A program made the translations under genes and the position numbers. Below the pieces are notes generated by a model. It was not told where the DNA came from. It saw only the letters and a program-made list of their open reading frames with translations, and made no database searches. Of a DNA stretch of 28,982 bases, positions 21,834 through 28,982 are shown one piece after another; within the stretch, counting starts at the first letter, position 1, and every line of letters starts with the position of its first letter. The stretch comes from GCA-003244245 sp036494005 (GTDB lineage: Bacteria > Actinomycetota > Actinomycetes > Mycobacteriales > Pseudonocardiaceae). Location of the stretch: the NCBI GenBank assembly GCA_036494005.1, contig DASXOV010000283.1, forward strand, positions 1 to 28,982, read 5' to 3'.

Positions 21834-23303
21834 GTGTCCCGCTTCGTGGACCGCGTGGTGATCCATGCCGCCGCAGGCGACGGCGGTCATGGCTGCGCCT
21901 CGGTGCACCGCGAGAAGTTCAAACCGCTGGGTGGCCCCGACGGCGGCAATGGTGGGCGTGGCGGTGACGTCGTGCTGGTGGTCGATCCCGGGGTACACAC
22001 GCTGCTCGACTTCCACTACCGCTCCCAGGCCCGGGCCTCCGGTGGCAAGCAAGGCCAAGGCGGACACCGGCACGGCGCGGTGGGCGAGAATCTCGAACTG
22101 CGCGTCCCGGACGGCACCGTCGTACTCACCCAGGACGGGGAGGTGCTGGCCGATCTGATGGGTTCGGGTACCCGTTTCGTCGCCGCTGCCGGGGGGCGCG
22201 GAGGGCTGGGCAATGCGGCGCTGGCCTCTACCGCACGCAAAGCCCCCGGCTTCGCCCTGCTCGGTGAGCCCGGTGAAAGTCGTGACCTGGTGCTGGAGCT
22301 GAAGTCGGTGGCCGACGTCGGACTCGTCGGATTCCCTTCGGCCGGCAAGTCCTCTCTGGTATCGGCACTCTCCGCGGCCCGGCCCAAGATCGCCGACTAC
22401 CCGTTCACCACCCTGGTGCCCAATCTCGGAGTGGTCACCGCGGGCGAGACGGTCTTCACCGTCGCCGACGTCCCGGGACTGATCCCCGGTGCCAGCCAGG
22501 GCAGGGGACTGGGCCTGGACTTCCTGCGCCACATCGAACGATGCGCGCTGCTGGTGCACGTCGTGGACTGCGCGACGCTGGAACCAGAACGTGATCCACT
22601 GTCCGATGTAGACACTCTGGAGGGCGAGCTCGCCGCCTACACCCCGAGCCTGGGGGGTGCCCTGGCGTCACGACCGCGGCTCGTGGTGTTGAACAAGATC
22701 GACGTACCTGACGCGCGCGAGCTGGCCGAGATGGTGCGCCCCGAGTTGGAGGCTCGGGGGTGGCCGGTATTCGCCGTCTCGGCCGCGAGCACCGAAGGCC
22801 TGCGCGAGCTCACCTTCGCGCTCGGCGCGGCGGTGCACCGGCATCGGGCGTCGTTGCCCGCGCCGGAACCGACCCGGGTGGTGCTGCGCCCCGCCGCGGT
22901 CGACGAGTCCGGCTTCGACATCAGCCCCGATCCGGCGCAGCCGGGCGGATTCGTCGTCCGCGGCACGCGCCCGGAGCGGTGGGTGCGTCAGACCAACTTC
23001 GACAACGCCGAGGCCGTCGGGTATCTCGCCGACCGGCTGGCCCGGCTCGGCGTCGAGGACGCACTGGCCCGGGTGGGTGCTGGTGCCGGATCCCCGGTGA
23101 CCATCGGTGCTGTCACGTTCGACTGGGAACCGTCCACGCCGGCCGGAGCGGCCGCGGTCCGGTTCGGCGGGCGGGGCACAGACCCGCGGCTGGACGCCGA
23201 CGAACGCGTCCGCGCGGCCGACCGGAAGGCCGCCCGGCGGGTCCGGCGTGCTCCCAGTACCGACGACGAGGCTGGTGCGGACCGCGACGTGGAGCGGGAG
23301 TGA
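21834..23303 (+). CDS. obgE: GTPase Obg/CgtA
   Basis: This essential GTPase acts in 50S assembly and stress control. The 489-residue protein has the glycine-rich Obg fold (RFVDRVVIHAAAGDGGHGCAS, GGKQGQGGHRHG) at 1-155. The GTPase domain has G1 GFPSAGKSS at 166-174, G2 region DYPFTTLVPNLG, G3 DVPGLI and G4 NKID. The C-terminal OCT domain includes WVRQTNFDNAEAVGYLADRL, followed by a charged Arg-rich tail. The GTG at 21834 has AGGAGGG 9-15 nt upstream. Its TGA overlaps the proB GTG. Confidence 0.97.
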   Translation: MSRFVDRVVIHAAAGDGGHGCASVHREKFKPLGGPDGGNGGRGGDVVLVVDPGVHTLLDFHYRSQARASGGKQGQGGHRHGAVGENLELRVPDGTVVLTQDGEVLADLMGSGTRFVAAAGGRGGLGNAALASTARKAPGFALLGEPGESRDLVLELKSVADVGLVGFPSAGKSSLVSALSAARPKIADYPFTTLVPNLGVVTAGETVFTVADVPGLIPGASQGRGLGLDFLRHIERCALLVHVVDCATLEPERDPLSDVDTLEGELAAYTPSLGGALASRPRLVVLNKIDVPDARELAEMVRPELEARGWPVFAVSAASTEGLRELTFALGAAVHRHRASLPAPEPTRVVLRPAAVDESGFDISPDPAQPGGFVVRGTRPERWVRQTNFDNAEAVGYLADRLARLGVEDALARVGAGAGSPVTIGAVTFDWEPSTPAGAAAVRFGGRGTDPRLDADERVRAADRKAARRVRRAPSTDDEAGADRDVERE

Positions 23304-24400
23304 GTCCGACCCGGCTGGCCGTCGCGCAGGCGCGTCACCTGGTGGTCAAGGTCGGCTCGTCCTCGCTCACCACCGCGTCAGGCGGGCTCGATCGGGCGCG
23401 ATTGGACACGCTGGTCGATGCGCTCGCCGCTCGGGTCGCAACCGGCACCTACCTGGTCCTGGTGTCCTCGGGGGCGATTGCCGCCGGGCTTGCTCCGTTG
23501 CGCCTGCGGCGACGGCCCCGTGACCTGGCAACTGCGCAGGCTGCGGCCAGTGTCGGGCAACTGGCCCTTGCGCACGCCTACGCCGAGTCATGGGCACGGC
23601 ATGGTCGCACCGTCGGCCAAGTGCTGCTCACCTCCGATGACGTGGTCCGGCGCGCGCACTATCGCAACGCCCAGCGCACATTCGGCCGGCTGCGTGGTCT
23701 CGGGGTGGTACCCGTGGTCAACGAGAACGACACGGTGGCCACCGACGAGATCCGGTTCGGGGACAACGATCGGCTGGCCGCCCTGGTGGCACACCTGGTC
23801 GGTGCGGACGCACTGGTGCTGCTCTCCGACGTGAGCGGTCTCTACGACGGCGATCCCCGCCGCGGCGCGGTCCGCCTGGTGGCCGAGGTGGGTGGGCCTG
23901 CCGATGTGCATGGCGTACAGGCAGGCGACGGCGGTGTGCTGGGCACCGGGGGGATGGCATCGAAGCTCGACGCGGCCACGGTGGCCGCGCAGGCCGGGGT
24001 TCCCGTGCTGCTCGCATCCGCGGAACAGGTCGGGCAGGCCTTGGGAGCGGCTGACGTCGGCACGGCGTTCGCTGCCGCCCGGACGCGGCTGTCCGCGCGG
24101 CGGTTCTGGTTGCGTCACGCCGCGTGGGCGGCCGGTCGGTTGCGAATCGATGACGGGGCGGTGGCGGCAGTAGTGTCACGCCGTCGCTCGCTGCTCGCCG
24201 CGGGCATCACCGGGGTCGAGGGTGACTTCGAGGCGGGTGACGTTGTGGAGTTGATCGATGGTTGCGGCACAGTGGTGGCCCGCGGGATGGTCGGCTTCGA
24301 CGCGGCCGAGCTGCCCGGACTGATCGGCCGCTCCACCCGGGATCTGCCACCGGAGCTCCGCCGGGAAGTCGTGCACGCCGATGACCTGGTCCCCCTCTGA
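23300..24400 (+). CDS. proB: Glutamate 5-kinase
   Basis: ProB phosphorylates glutamate, the first step of proline synthesis; ProA (26754) does the next. The 366-residue protein has an amino acid kinase domain (VVKVGSSSLT, LVSSGAIAAGL, VPVVNENDTVATDEIRFGDND, LLSDVSGLYDGDP, GTGGMASKLDAA) to about residue 260. A C-terminal PUA domain covers about 275-360. The GTG at 23300 overlaps the obgE stop as GTGA, indicating coupling. proA is separated from it by a repeat-rich spacer and an opposite-strand helicase gene. Confidence 0.96.
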   Translation: MSPTRLAVAQARHLVVKVGSSSLTTASGGLDRARLDTLVDALAARVATGTYLVLVSSGAIAAGLAPLRLRRRPRDLATAQAAASVGQLALAHAYAESWARHGRTVGQVLLTSDDVVRRAHYRNAQRTFGRLRGLGVVPVVNENDTVATDEIRFGDNDRLAALVAHLVGADALVLLSDVSGLYDGDPRRGAVRLVAEVGGPADVHGVQAGDGGVLGTGGMASKLDAATVAAQAGVPVLLASAEQVGQALGAADVGTAFAAARTRLSARRFWLRHAAWAAGRLRIDDGAVAAVVSRRRSLLAAGITGVEGDFEAGDVVELIDGCGTVVARGMVGFDAAELPGLIGRSTRDLPPELRREVVHADDLVPL

Positions 24401-24409
24401 CCACCCCTC

Positions 24410-24590
24410 CCCGCGTGTCAGTCCCTGATGCCCTGTGTGTCAGTCGTTGGTGTCCGGCTGTGTTGGATTGGATCCGGGGTGTGCACGCATGCCGGACACA
24501 CCGTGCACGAGTGCACGACACGCCGGGAGGAGGGCCGGACACACCGTGCACGAGGGGCTGACACACCGTGCATGGGAGGGCGACACGCGG
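24410..24590. repeat. Repeat-rich spacer between proB and the helicase gene
   Basis: A 21-bp unit (24491-24511 and 24534-24554, identical) contains the core GACACACCGTGCACGAG. A third copy, with CTGACACACCGTGCATGGG, lies near 24557-24576, and a partial GACACG copy follows. The first half of the spacer carries the motif in the other orientation (GTGTCAGTC, TGTGTCAGTC, GTGTCCGGC). The unit spacing (43, then 24 bp) is too irregular for CRISPR. It may be an intergenic repetitive element or a two-sided termination region for the convergent genes. Confidence 0.8.
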
Positions 24591-24596
24591 GCGGGG

Positions 24597-26690
24597 TCAG
24601 GTGGTGGTGGCCAGGGTGAGCGGGAGTACGGCGGATGCCCCGGCGAGCCGCAGGGCGCGAGCCGCGACGGTGAGCGTCCAGCCGGTGTCCACCCGATCGT
24701 CGACGAGCAGCACCGGGCCGTCCAGCCCGGCCAGTTCCGGCTCGGGCAGGGAGCGCAGCAGCGCAGCGGCACGGTGAGCCGAGTTGGCGCGGGACGGTGG
24801 CCTCCCGGCAGGGGGGATGGTGCCCAGCAGCGGCAGTCGCCCCACCGTGGCGATCCGCTCGGCCAGATCTGAGATCAGGTGCGGCCGGGACCGGGAACCC
24901 ATCGCGACCACACCCACCGGGCGCGCCACCCAGTCCCAGCCGGCCAGCATGGCGATGCAGGCGTCGAAAAGATCTCCCGGCACCGGCCCATCTGCGGCGC
25001 CGGGCGAGACGACCTCCCGCAGCCGTCCACCCCAGCCCACGTCGGTGAGCCGTCCCAGCGCGCGCCCCGGCTCGGGCAACTCGGCCCCGGGAATCCGTCC
25101 GGCCAGGTCGACGCCCAGCGCGGCCAGGCCGGCCGGCCACTGCCGCCGCGAGGCTATCTCCACGCCGGGACGGTGCAGCCGGTCGTGGGCGGCGAGCCGC
25201 GCAGCCTCGGGGACCTCGGCCGGCCAGCGCCGTCCGGTGCAGTTGTCGCAGCGTCCGCAGGGAACGGCGGCCGGGTCGTCCAGCGCCCGCCGCAGGAACT
25301 CCATGCGGCACCCCTCGGTGCTCACATAGGACAGCATCGCCCGCTGTTCGGCCTGCCGGGCCTGCGCGATGCGGGTGTAGCGCTCGGCGTCGTAGTGCCA
25401 CGGCAACCCGGTGGCGAGCCAGCCGCCGCGGACCCGGCGTACCGCACCATCCACGTCGAGCACCTTGAGCACCACGTCGAGCCGGGTCCGGTTGAGCTCC
25501 ACCCGGGACTCCAGGGCCGGAGTCGACAGCGGCCCCCGTGATGTCGCGAGGACCTCCAGGATCCGGCGCACCACGGTCTCGGCCGGGAAGGCGAGTGAGG
25601 CGAAGTAGGCCCAGATGTCGCGGTCCTCCGGTCCCGGCAGCAGCAGCACCTCGGCGCGCCGCACACCACGCCCGGCCCGGCCGACCTGCTGGTAGTAGGC
25701 GATCGGAGAGGCCGGCGCGCCCAGATGTACCACGAACCCCAGATCGGGCTTGTCGAATCCCATGCCCAGCGCCGAGGTGGCCACCACCGCCTTGATCCGG
25801 TTGCCCAGCAGGTCGGCTTCGACCGATTCGCGCTCGGCCGGATCTGTGCGTCCGGTGTAGGCCGCGACGTCGTGGCCTACCGCGCGCAGGAACGCAGCGA
25901 CGTCATCGGCCGCCGCGACGGTGAGGACATAGATGATCCCGGAACCGGGCAAGCCGTCCAGGTGCGCGGCCAGCCAGGCCAGCCGTTGCTCCGCGGTCGC
26001 CAGCCGCAGCACCGCCAGGTGCAGGGAGTCGCGGTCCAATGATCCGCGCAGCACCAGCGCGTCCGCTGAGTCCGCGGAGATGGCCAGCTGCTCGGCGACG
26101 TCGTGCACCACCCGGTCGTTCGCGGTCGCTGTGGTGGCCAGCACCGGTACCCCGTCCGGCAGGTTGGCGAGCAGGGTGCGCAGCCGCCGGTAGTCGGGTC
26201 GGAAGTCGTGTCCCCAGTCGGAGATGCAGTGCGCCTCGTCGACGACCAGCAGGCCCGCCGTCGTGGTCAGTGCCGGTAGCACGTTGTCCCGGAAATCCGG
26301 GTTGTTCAGCCGTTCCGGGCTCACCAGCAACACGTCCACCTCGCCCGCGGCCACCTGATCCTGCACCTGCGCCCAGGAGTCGATGTTGGCAGAGTTGATC
26401 GTCGCGGCCCGCACACCGGCCCGGCGTGCCGCGTCGATCTGGTTGCGCATCAACGCCAGCAGCGGCGAGACGATCACCGTCGGCCCGGCACCGGCGGCGC
26501 GCAGCAGCGCGGTCGCCACGAAGTACACCGCTGACTTGCCCCAGCCGGTGCGCTGCACGACCAGAGCCCGACGACGACGGGTCACCAATGCCTCGATCGC
26601 GGTCCACTGGTCGTCCCGCAACCGTGCGTCCGGTCCGGCCAGTGCCCTGAGCACCGCCTCGGCGTGCCCGCGCAGATCGGTGGATGTCAT
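24597..26690 (-). CDS. RecQ-like DNA helicase fused to a C-terminal phosphoribosyltransferase-like domain
   Basis: This is a predicted ATP-dependent 3'-5' DNA helicase of 697 residues. Motif I is QRTGWGKS (46-53), motif II DEAH (151-154, in DEAHCISDWGHDFRPDY) and motif III ATTATA. Motifs V/VI are ATSALGMGFDKPD and YQQVGRAGR. The RecQ zinc site has C461, C478, C481 and C484. A winged-helix-like region lies around 380-425. The last ~200 residues contain HLISDLAERIATVGRLPLLG and VLLVDDRVDTGWTLTVAARAL, the PRPP-loop-like signature of phosphoribosyltransferases of the ComF type. This fusion occurs in actinobacteria but its role is not defined; a link between DNA repair and nucleotides is a guess. 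The ATG is at 26690. Confidence 0.9.
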   Translation of the reverse strand: MTSTDLRGHAEAVLRALAGPDARLRDDQWTAIEALVTRRRRALVVQRTGWGKSAVYFVATALLRAAGAGPTVIVSPLLALMRNQIDAARRAGVRAATINSANIDSWAQVQDQVAAGEVDVLLVSPERLNNPDFRDNVLPALTTTAGLLVVDEAHCISDWGHDFRPDYRRLRTLLANLPDGVPVLATTATANDRVVHDVAEQLAISADSADALVLRGSLDRDSLHLAVLRLATAEQRLAWLAAHLDGLPGSGIIYVLTVAAADDVAAFLRAVGHDVAAYTGRTDPAERESVEADLLGNRIKAVVATSALGMGFDKPDLGFVVHLGAPASPIAYYQQVGRAGRGVRRAEVLLLPGPEDRDIWAYFASLAFPAETVVRRILEVLATSRGPLSTPALESRVELNRTRLDVVLKVLDVDGAVRRVRGGWLATGLPWHYDAERYTRIAQARQAEQRAMLSYVSTEGCRMEFLRRALDDPAAVPCGRCDNCTGRRWPAEVPEAARLAAHDRLHRPGVEIASRRQWPAGLAALGVDLAGRIPGAELPEPGRALGRLTDVGWGGRLREVVSPGAADGPVPGDLFDACIAMLAGWDWVARPVGVVAMGSRSRPHLISDLAERIATVGRLPLLGTIPPAGRPPSRANSAHRAAALLRSLPEPELAGLDGPVLLVDDRVDTGWTLTVAARALRLAGASAVLPLTLATTT

Positions 26691-26739
26691 ACCCCATGTT
26701 CTCCTGCCGGTCGGACCCGATCAGGCGGGCCGGGCCACG

Positions 26740-26745
26740 TAGGCT
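26740..26745 (+). promoter_or_regulatory. -10 element of proA, probably leaderless
   Basis: TAGGCT is followed after 8 nt by the GTG at 26754. There is no Shine-Dalgarno sequence, and the protein alignment begins there. The spacing fits a leaderless actinobacterial mRNA. Confidence 0.5.
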
Positions 26746-26753
26746 CGGGAGCC

Positions 26754-28013
26754 GTGCGAACGATCTCCCAGACGCCCATCGAGACCGCGGCCGAGGTGGT
26801 TGCCGACTACGCCCGGCGGGCACAGGGCGCCGCTCCGGCATTGGCGGCCGCCCGCGACAAGGATGTCGACGCGGCGCTGCACGCGATGGCGCGGCGGCTC
26901 ACCGCGTCGGCGCAGACGATACTGGCGGCGAACGCCGAGGACGTGACCGCCGCCGAACGGTCCGGTATGACCACCGCACTGGTCGACCGGCTACGGCTGA
27001 GTGAGGTGCGGCTCGCCGAGATGGCCGACCAGCTCGCCCTGCTCGCGCAGGTCCCGTTCGTGCCGAGGGATCGGGTGCTGGAGGACCGTCCGGACGGACT
27101 GCGGCTGATCGAGCGTCGCCGCCCGGTCGGGGTGGTGGGTGCCACCTTCGAGGCCCGGCCCAATGTCACCGTCGACGTCGCCTCACAGCTGGTGAAGTCG
27201 CGCAATGCGGGCGTGTTGCGGACCGGGTCGGCGGCGCTGCGCTCCGCGCTGGCGCTGCGCGAGCAGGTCATCGCGCCTGCATTGACCGACGCGGGGCTCG
27301 ATCCCGACGCGGTGCAGCTCCTGCCCGACCCACGCCGGGACAGTGCGGTGGCCCTGGTGCAGCGGCCCGATCTGGTTCCCCTGGTCATCGTGCGGGGCAG
27401 CGGTGAGACCACCAGGATGCTGGCCGCCGAAGGAGCCCGCCACGGGGTGCGGGTGCTGGCGCACGCCGACGGCGGCGGGGTGCTCTACATCGACGCCGCG
27501 GCCGACCCCGCGTTGGCCGTCGAGCTGCTGGTGGGCGGGCTGGACCGGCTGGGGGTGTGCAACCGGGTGAACCTGCTGCTGGTCGACGAGGGGCTCCCGG
27601 ACCAGGTGTACGGCGACCTGCTCGACGCGGTCCGCAAGCGGGGGATCGCGCTGTCCCTGCCACCGTATGCGCACCCGCTCGGCCACGAGTGGGCACTGGA
27701 CAGCGGGCGGGAGGCGACGGTGACCGTGAGCCGGGTCGCCGGTCCCGCGCAGGCGGCCCAGGTGGCGAACCACGAGACGTCCGGTTTGGCGGCGACCATC
27801 GTGACCCGCGACGCCGCCGCCGCGCGGGAGTTCCTGGACGCCTACACGGGCACGGGCGCGTTCTGGAACGCCAGCACCCGCCTGCTCGACGGTTTCAAGC
27901 TGCGGCGGGTGCCGGAGACCGGGATCAATGTCGACCGGGTGCCCGGTCCCCGAGGGCCGGTCACCTTCCAGGATCTGTACCTGCGCCAGTTCGTCATCGT
28001 CCCCACCCCCTGA
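26754..28013 (+). CDS. proA: Glutamate-5-semialdehyde dehydrogenase (gamma-glutamyl phosphate reductase)
   Basis: ProA reduces gamma-glutamyl phosphate with NADPH in proline synthesis. The 419-residue aldehyde dehydrogenase-like protein has GVVGATFEARPNVTVDVASQ, VIVRGSGETTRMLAAEGARHG and the catalytic cysteine C269 in RLGVCNRVN. The family tail includes FWNASTRLLDGFKLRRVPETG. The GTG at 26754 is chosen for the VRTISQTPIETAAEVV start; frames extending upstream overlap the divergent helicase start. nadD follows after 15 bp. Confidence 0.96.
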   Translation: MRTISQTPIETAAEVVADYARRAQGAAPALAAARDKDVDAALHAMARRLTASAQTILAANAEDVTAAERSGMTTALVDRLRLSEVRLAEMADQLALLAQVPFVPRDRVLEDRPDGLRLIERRRPVGVVGATFEARPNVTVDVASQLVKSRNAGVLRTGSAALRSALALREQVIAPALTDAGLDPDAVQLLPDPRRDSAVALVQRPDLVPLVIVRGSGETTRMLAAEGARHGVRVLAHADGGGVLYIDAAADPALAVELLVGGLDRLGVCNRVNLLLVDEGLPDQVYGDLLDAVRKRGIALSLPPYAHPLGHEWALDSGREATVTVSRVAGPAQAAQVANHETSGLAATIVTRDAAAAREFLDAYTGTGAFWNASTRLLDGFKLRRVPETGINVDRVPGPRGPVTFQDLYLRQFVIVPTP

Positions 28014-28028
28014 CGGTCGGTGGCTCTT

Positions 28029-28625
28029 GTGTCCGGCCGGCGACTCGGGGTGATGGGCGGGACCTTCGATCCGATTCACCACGGTCACCTCGTCGCGGCG
28101 AGCGAGGTGCAGGCCCGGTTCGGGCTCGACGAGGTGATCTTCGTTCCCACCGGAATGCCCTGGCAGAAGGACGAGCGCGCGGTCAGCCCGGCCGAGGACC
28201 GCTACCTCATGACGGTGATCGCCACGGCGTCGAACCCGCGGTTCTCGACCAGCCGGGTCGACATCGACCGCGAGGGCCCCACCTTCACCGTGGACACCCT
28301 CACCGACCTGCGCTCCGCCTTCCCCGGCGAGGAGATGTTCTTCATCACCGGAGCCGATGCGCTGGCACAGATCCTGTCCTGGAAACGGGTCGGCGAGCTG
28401 CTCGACCTGGCCCATCTGGTCGGGGTGACCCGCCCCGGTTTCCATCTCGACGACGAGCATCTGCCCGACGGGACGGTCAGCCTGGTCGAGGTGCCTGCCA
28501 TGGCGATCTCCTCGACGGATTGCCGGGAGCGGGTCACCACCGGTCTGCCGGTCTGGTACCTGGTGCCCGACGGAGTGGTGCAGTACATCAGCAAACGCCA
28601 CCTGTACCGCAAGCCACGCCCCTGA
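28029..28625 (+). CDS. nadD: Nicotinate-nucleotide adenylyltransferase
   Basis: NadD makes deamido-NAD from nicotinate mononucleotide and ATP. The 198-residue protein has the nucleotidyltransferase signature GGTFDPIHHGHL at the N-terminus, VPTGMPWQK, ITGADALAQILSWK and the C-terminal ISSTDCR motif. The GTG at 28029 gives VSGRRLGVMGGTFDP, closely like mycobacterial NadD; an alternative GTG at 28020 would add three residues. It lies 15 bp after proA, probably in one transcript. rsfS, which commonly follows nadD, is not found in the next 350 bp. Confidence 0.95.
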   Translation: MSGRRLGVMGGTFDPIHHGHLVAASEVQARFGLDEVIFVPTGMPWQKDERAVSPAEDRYLMTVIATASNPRFSTSRVDIDREGPTFTVDTLTDLRSAFPGEEMFFITGADALAQILSWKRVGELLDLAHLVGVTRPGFHLDDEHLPDGTVSLVEVPAMAISSTDCRERVTTGLPVWYLVPDGVVQYISKRHLYRKPRP

Positions 28626-28806
28626 CCAGTAGTCCAAGCAGCCGACGTGCCATTCCCCGGAGTCCCGGATCGTGGGGATGCGCGCGCAGTCACGCCTAGC
28701 TGTGCCGTACGGCGACTCCAACGGATCGGCCTAACGGACCGGCTGGCAGGAGGCCTTGACGACTGGCAATCTCTAGGACGCGAGGGTTGATTTGGCGGGT
28801 GGATCG

Positions 28807-28982
28807 ATGTCTGACCGAGAGCGAAGTGTCTGGCACGGTGACTGCGAGGCCGAGTGTCGTGACCGCTTCGCCGAAGAGCGTGACGACCTGGCCGACGATC
28901 GGGATCTGGAAGCAGATGCCCGAGACCGGGATGCCCACGACCGCGACCATGACGCCCGGGAGCGAGACCGAAAGGCGCAGGC
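28807..28982 (+). CDS. Asp/Arg-rich hypothetical protein, N-terminal part (truncated by window end)
   Basis: From an ATG at 28807 the frame stays open to the window edge, giving 58 residues. It begins MSDRERSVWHGDCEAECRDR and becomes a run of DRD/ARDRD/HDRD units (for example DARDRDAHDRDHDARERDR). This charged, heptad-like composition suggests a long coiled coil or extended helix. Similar D/R-rich leaders precede some signalling domains in actinobacteria, but nothing here identifies one. A weak GGCGGGTGG lies upstream. The opposite strand also has an open frame with a hydrophobic stretch; the plus-strand reading is preferred for its repeat pattern and third-position GC. Function unknown. Confidence 0.55.
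   Translation, partial: MSDRERSVWHGDCEAECRDRFAEERDDLADDRDLEADARDRDAHDRDHDARERDRKAQ

Noticed and set aside
24410..24590. CRISPR array
   Set aside because: Units are irregularly spaced, diverge quickly, occur in both orientations, and there are no cas genes nearby.
28020..28030. GTGGCTCTTG at the nadD start as a third copy of the DUF559-flanking repeat
   Set aside because: Only the first 10 bases match and similarity stops at once, so it is chance.
27183..28721. 512-residue minus-strand frame
   Set aside because: It is antisense to proA and nadD, both firmly identified.
28626..28806. Possible tRNA or small RNA after nadD
   Set aside because: No cloverleaf or clear terminator could be drawn. 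Only a short GCCGTACGGC palindrome is present.
28696..28950. 84-residue minus-strand frame with a hydrophobic start
   Set aside because: Its hydrophobic run is the complement of GAC/CGG-type repeats. The plus-strand D/R-rich frame explains the pattern better.

Overview
This window is high-GC DNA from an actinobacterium. The evidence is frequent GTG starts, TAnnnT -10 elements lying a few bases from start codons, paired clpP1-clpP2 genes, an actinobacterial-style RNase E, and the core order tig-clpP1-clpP2-clpX ... folC-DUF4233-ndk ... radical SAM-rne-rplU-rpmA-obgE-proB ... proA-nadD. The protein style fits Pseudonocardiaceae-like organisms, but the genus cannot be fixed from the sequence alone.

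Layout. 1-139: 3' end of a TetR-like regulator. 218-985 (-): map. 1242-5615 (+): protein folding and quality control (tig, clpP1, clpP2, clpX), with a near-consensus ClgR operator before clpP1. 5616-6774 (-): a decaying export operon, made of a membrane protein, a winged-helix regulator and a fused scar of an ABC ATPase and an ABC-2 permease, with a perfect ACTTTGT-N3-ACAAAGT operator over its promoter. 6938-11789 (+): a tightly coupled five-gene glycine-reductase-like operon, grdE-grdB-grdC-trxA-grdA. Both grdB and grdA are interrupted by an in-frame UGA exactly at the family's selenocysteine position. 11889-14082 (+): folC, a DUF4233 protein and ndk. 14083-15216: a single AbiEi/DUF559-like gene bracketed by about 60-bp imperfect inverted repeats, so probably an inserted cassette. 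15234-23303 (+): a TIGR03960-type radical SAM protein, its DUF2344 partner, rne, rplU, rpmA and obgE. 23300-24400: proB. 24400-24600: a repeat-rich spacer. 24597-26690 (-): a RecQ-like helicase fused to a phosphoribosyltransferase-like domain. 26754-28625 (+): proA and nadD. 28807-end (+): the start of a D/R-rich protein cut by the window edge.

How the genes work together. The housekeeping genes form conserved blocks for proteolysis, folate and nucleotide metabolism, RNA processing and ribosome assembly, proline synthesis and NAD synthesis. The exceptional part is the selenoprotein operon. GrdE and GrdB should bind and activate an amine substrate. The selenol of GrdA would take up the carboxymethyl group, GrdC would receive it, and the thioredoxin would re-reduce GrdA. 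No grdD (the partner that completes acetyl phosphate release in clostridia), grdX or trxB is present, so the final product of this version is open. The operon lies between clpX and folC, an interval where related actinobacteria commonly carry valS. The selA/B/C/D machinery it needs must be elsewhere in the genome.
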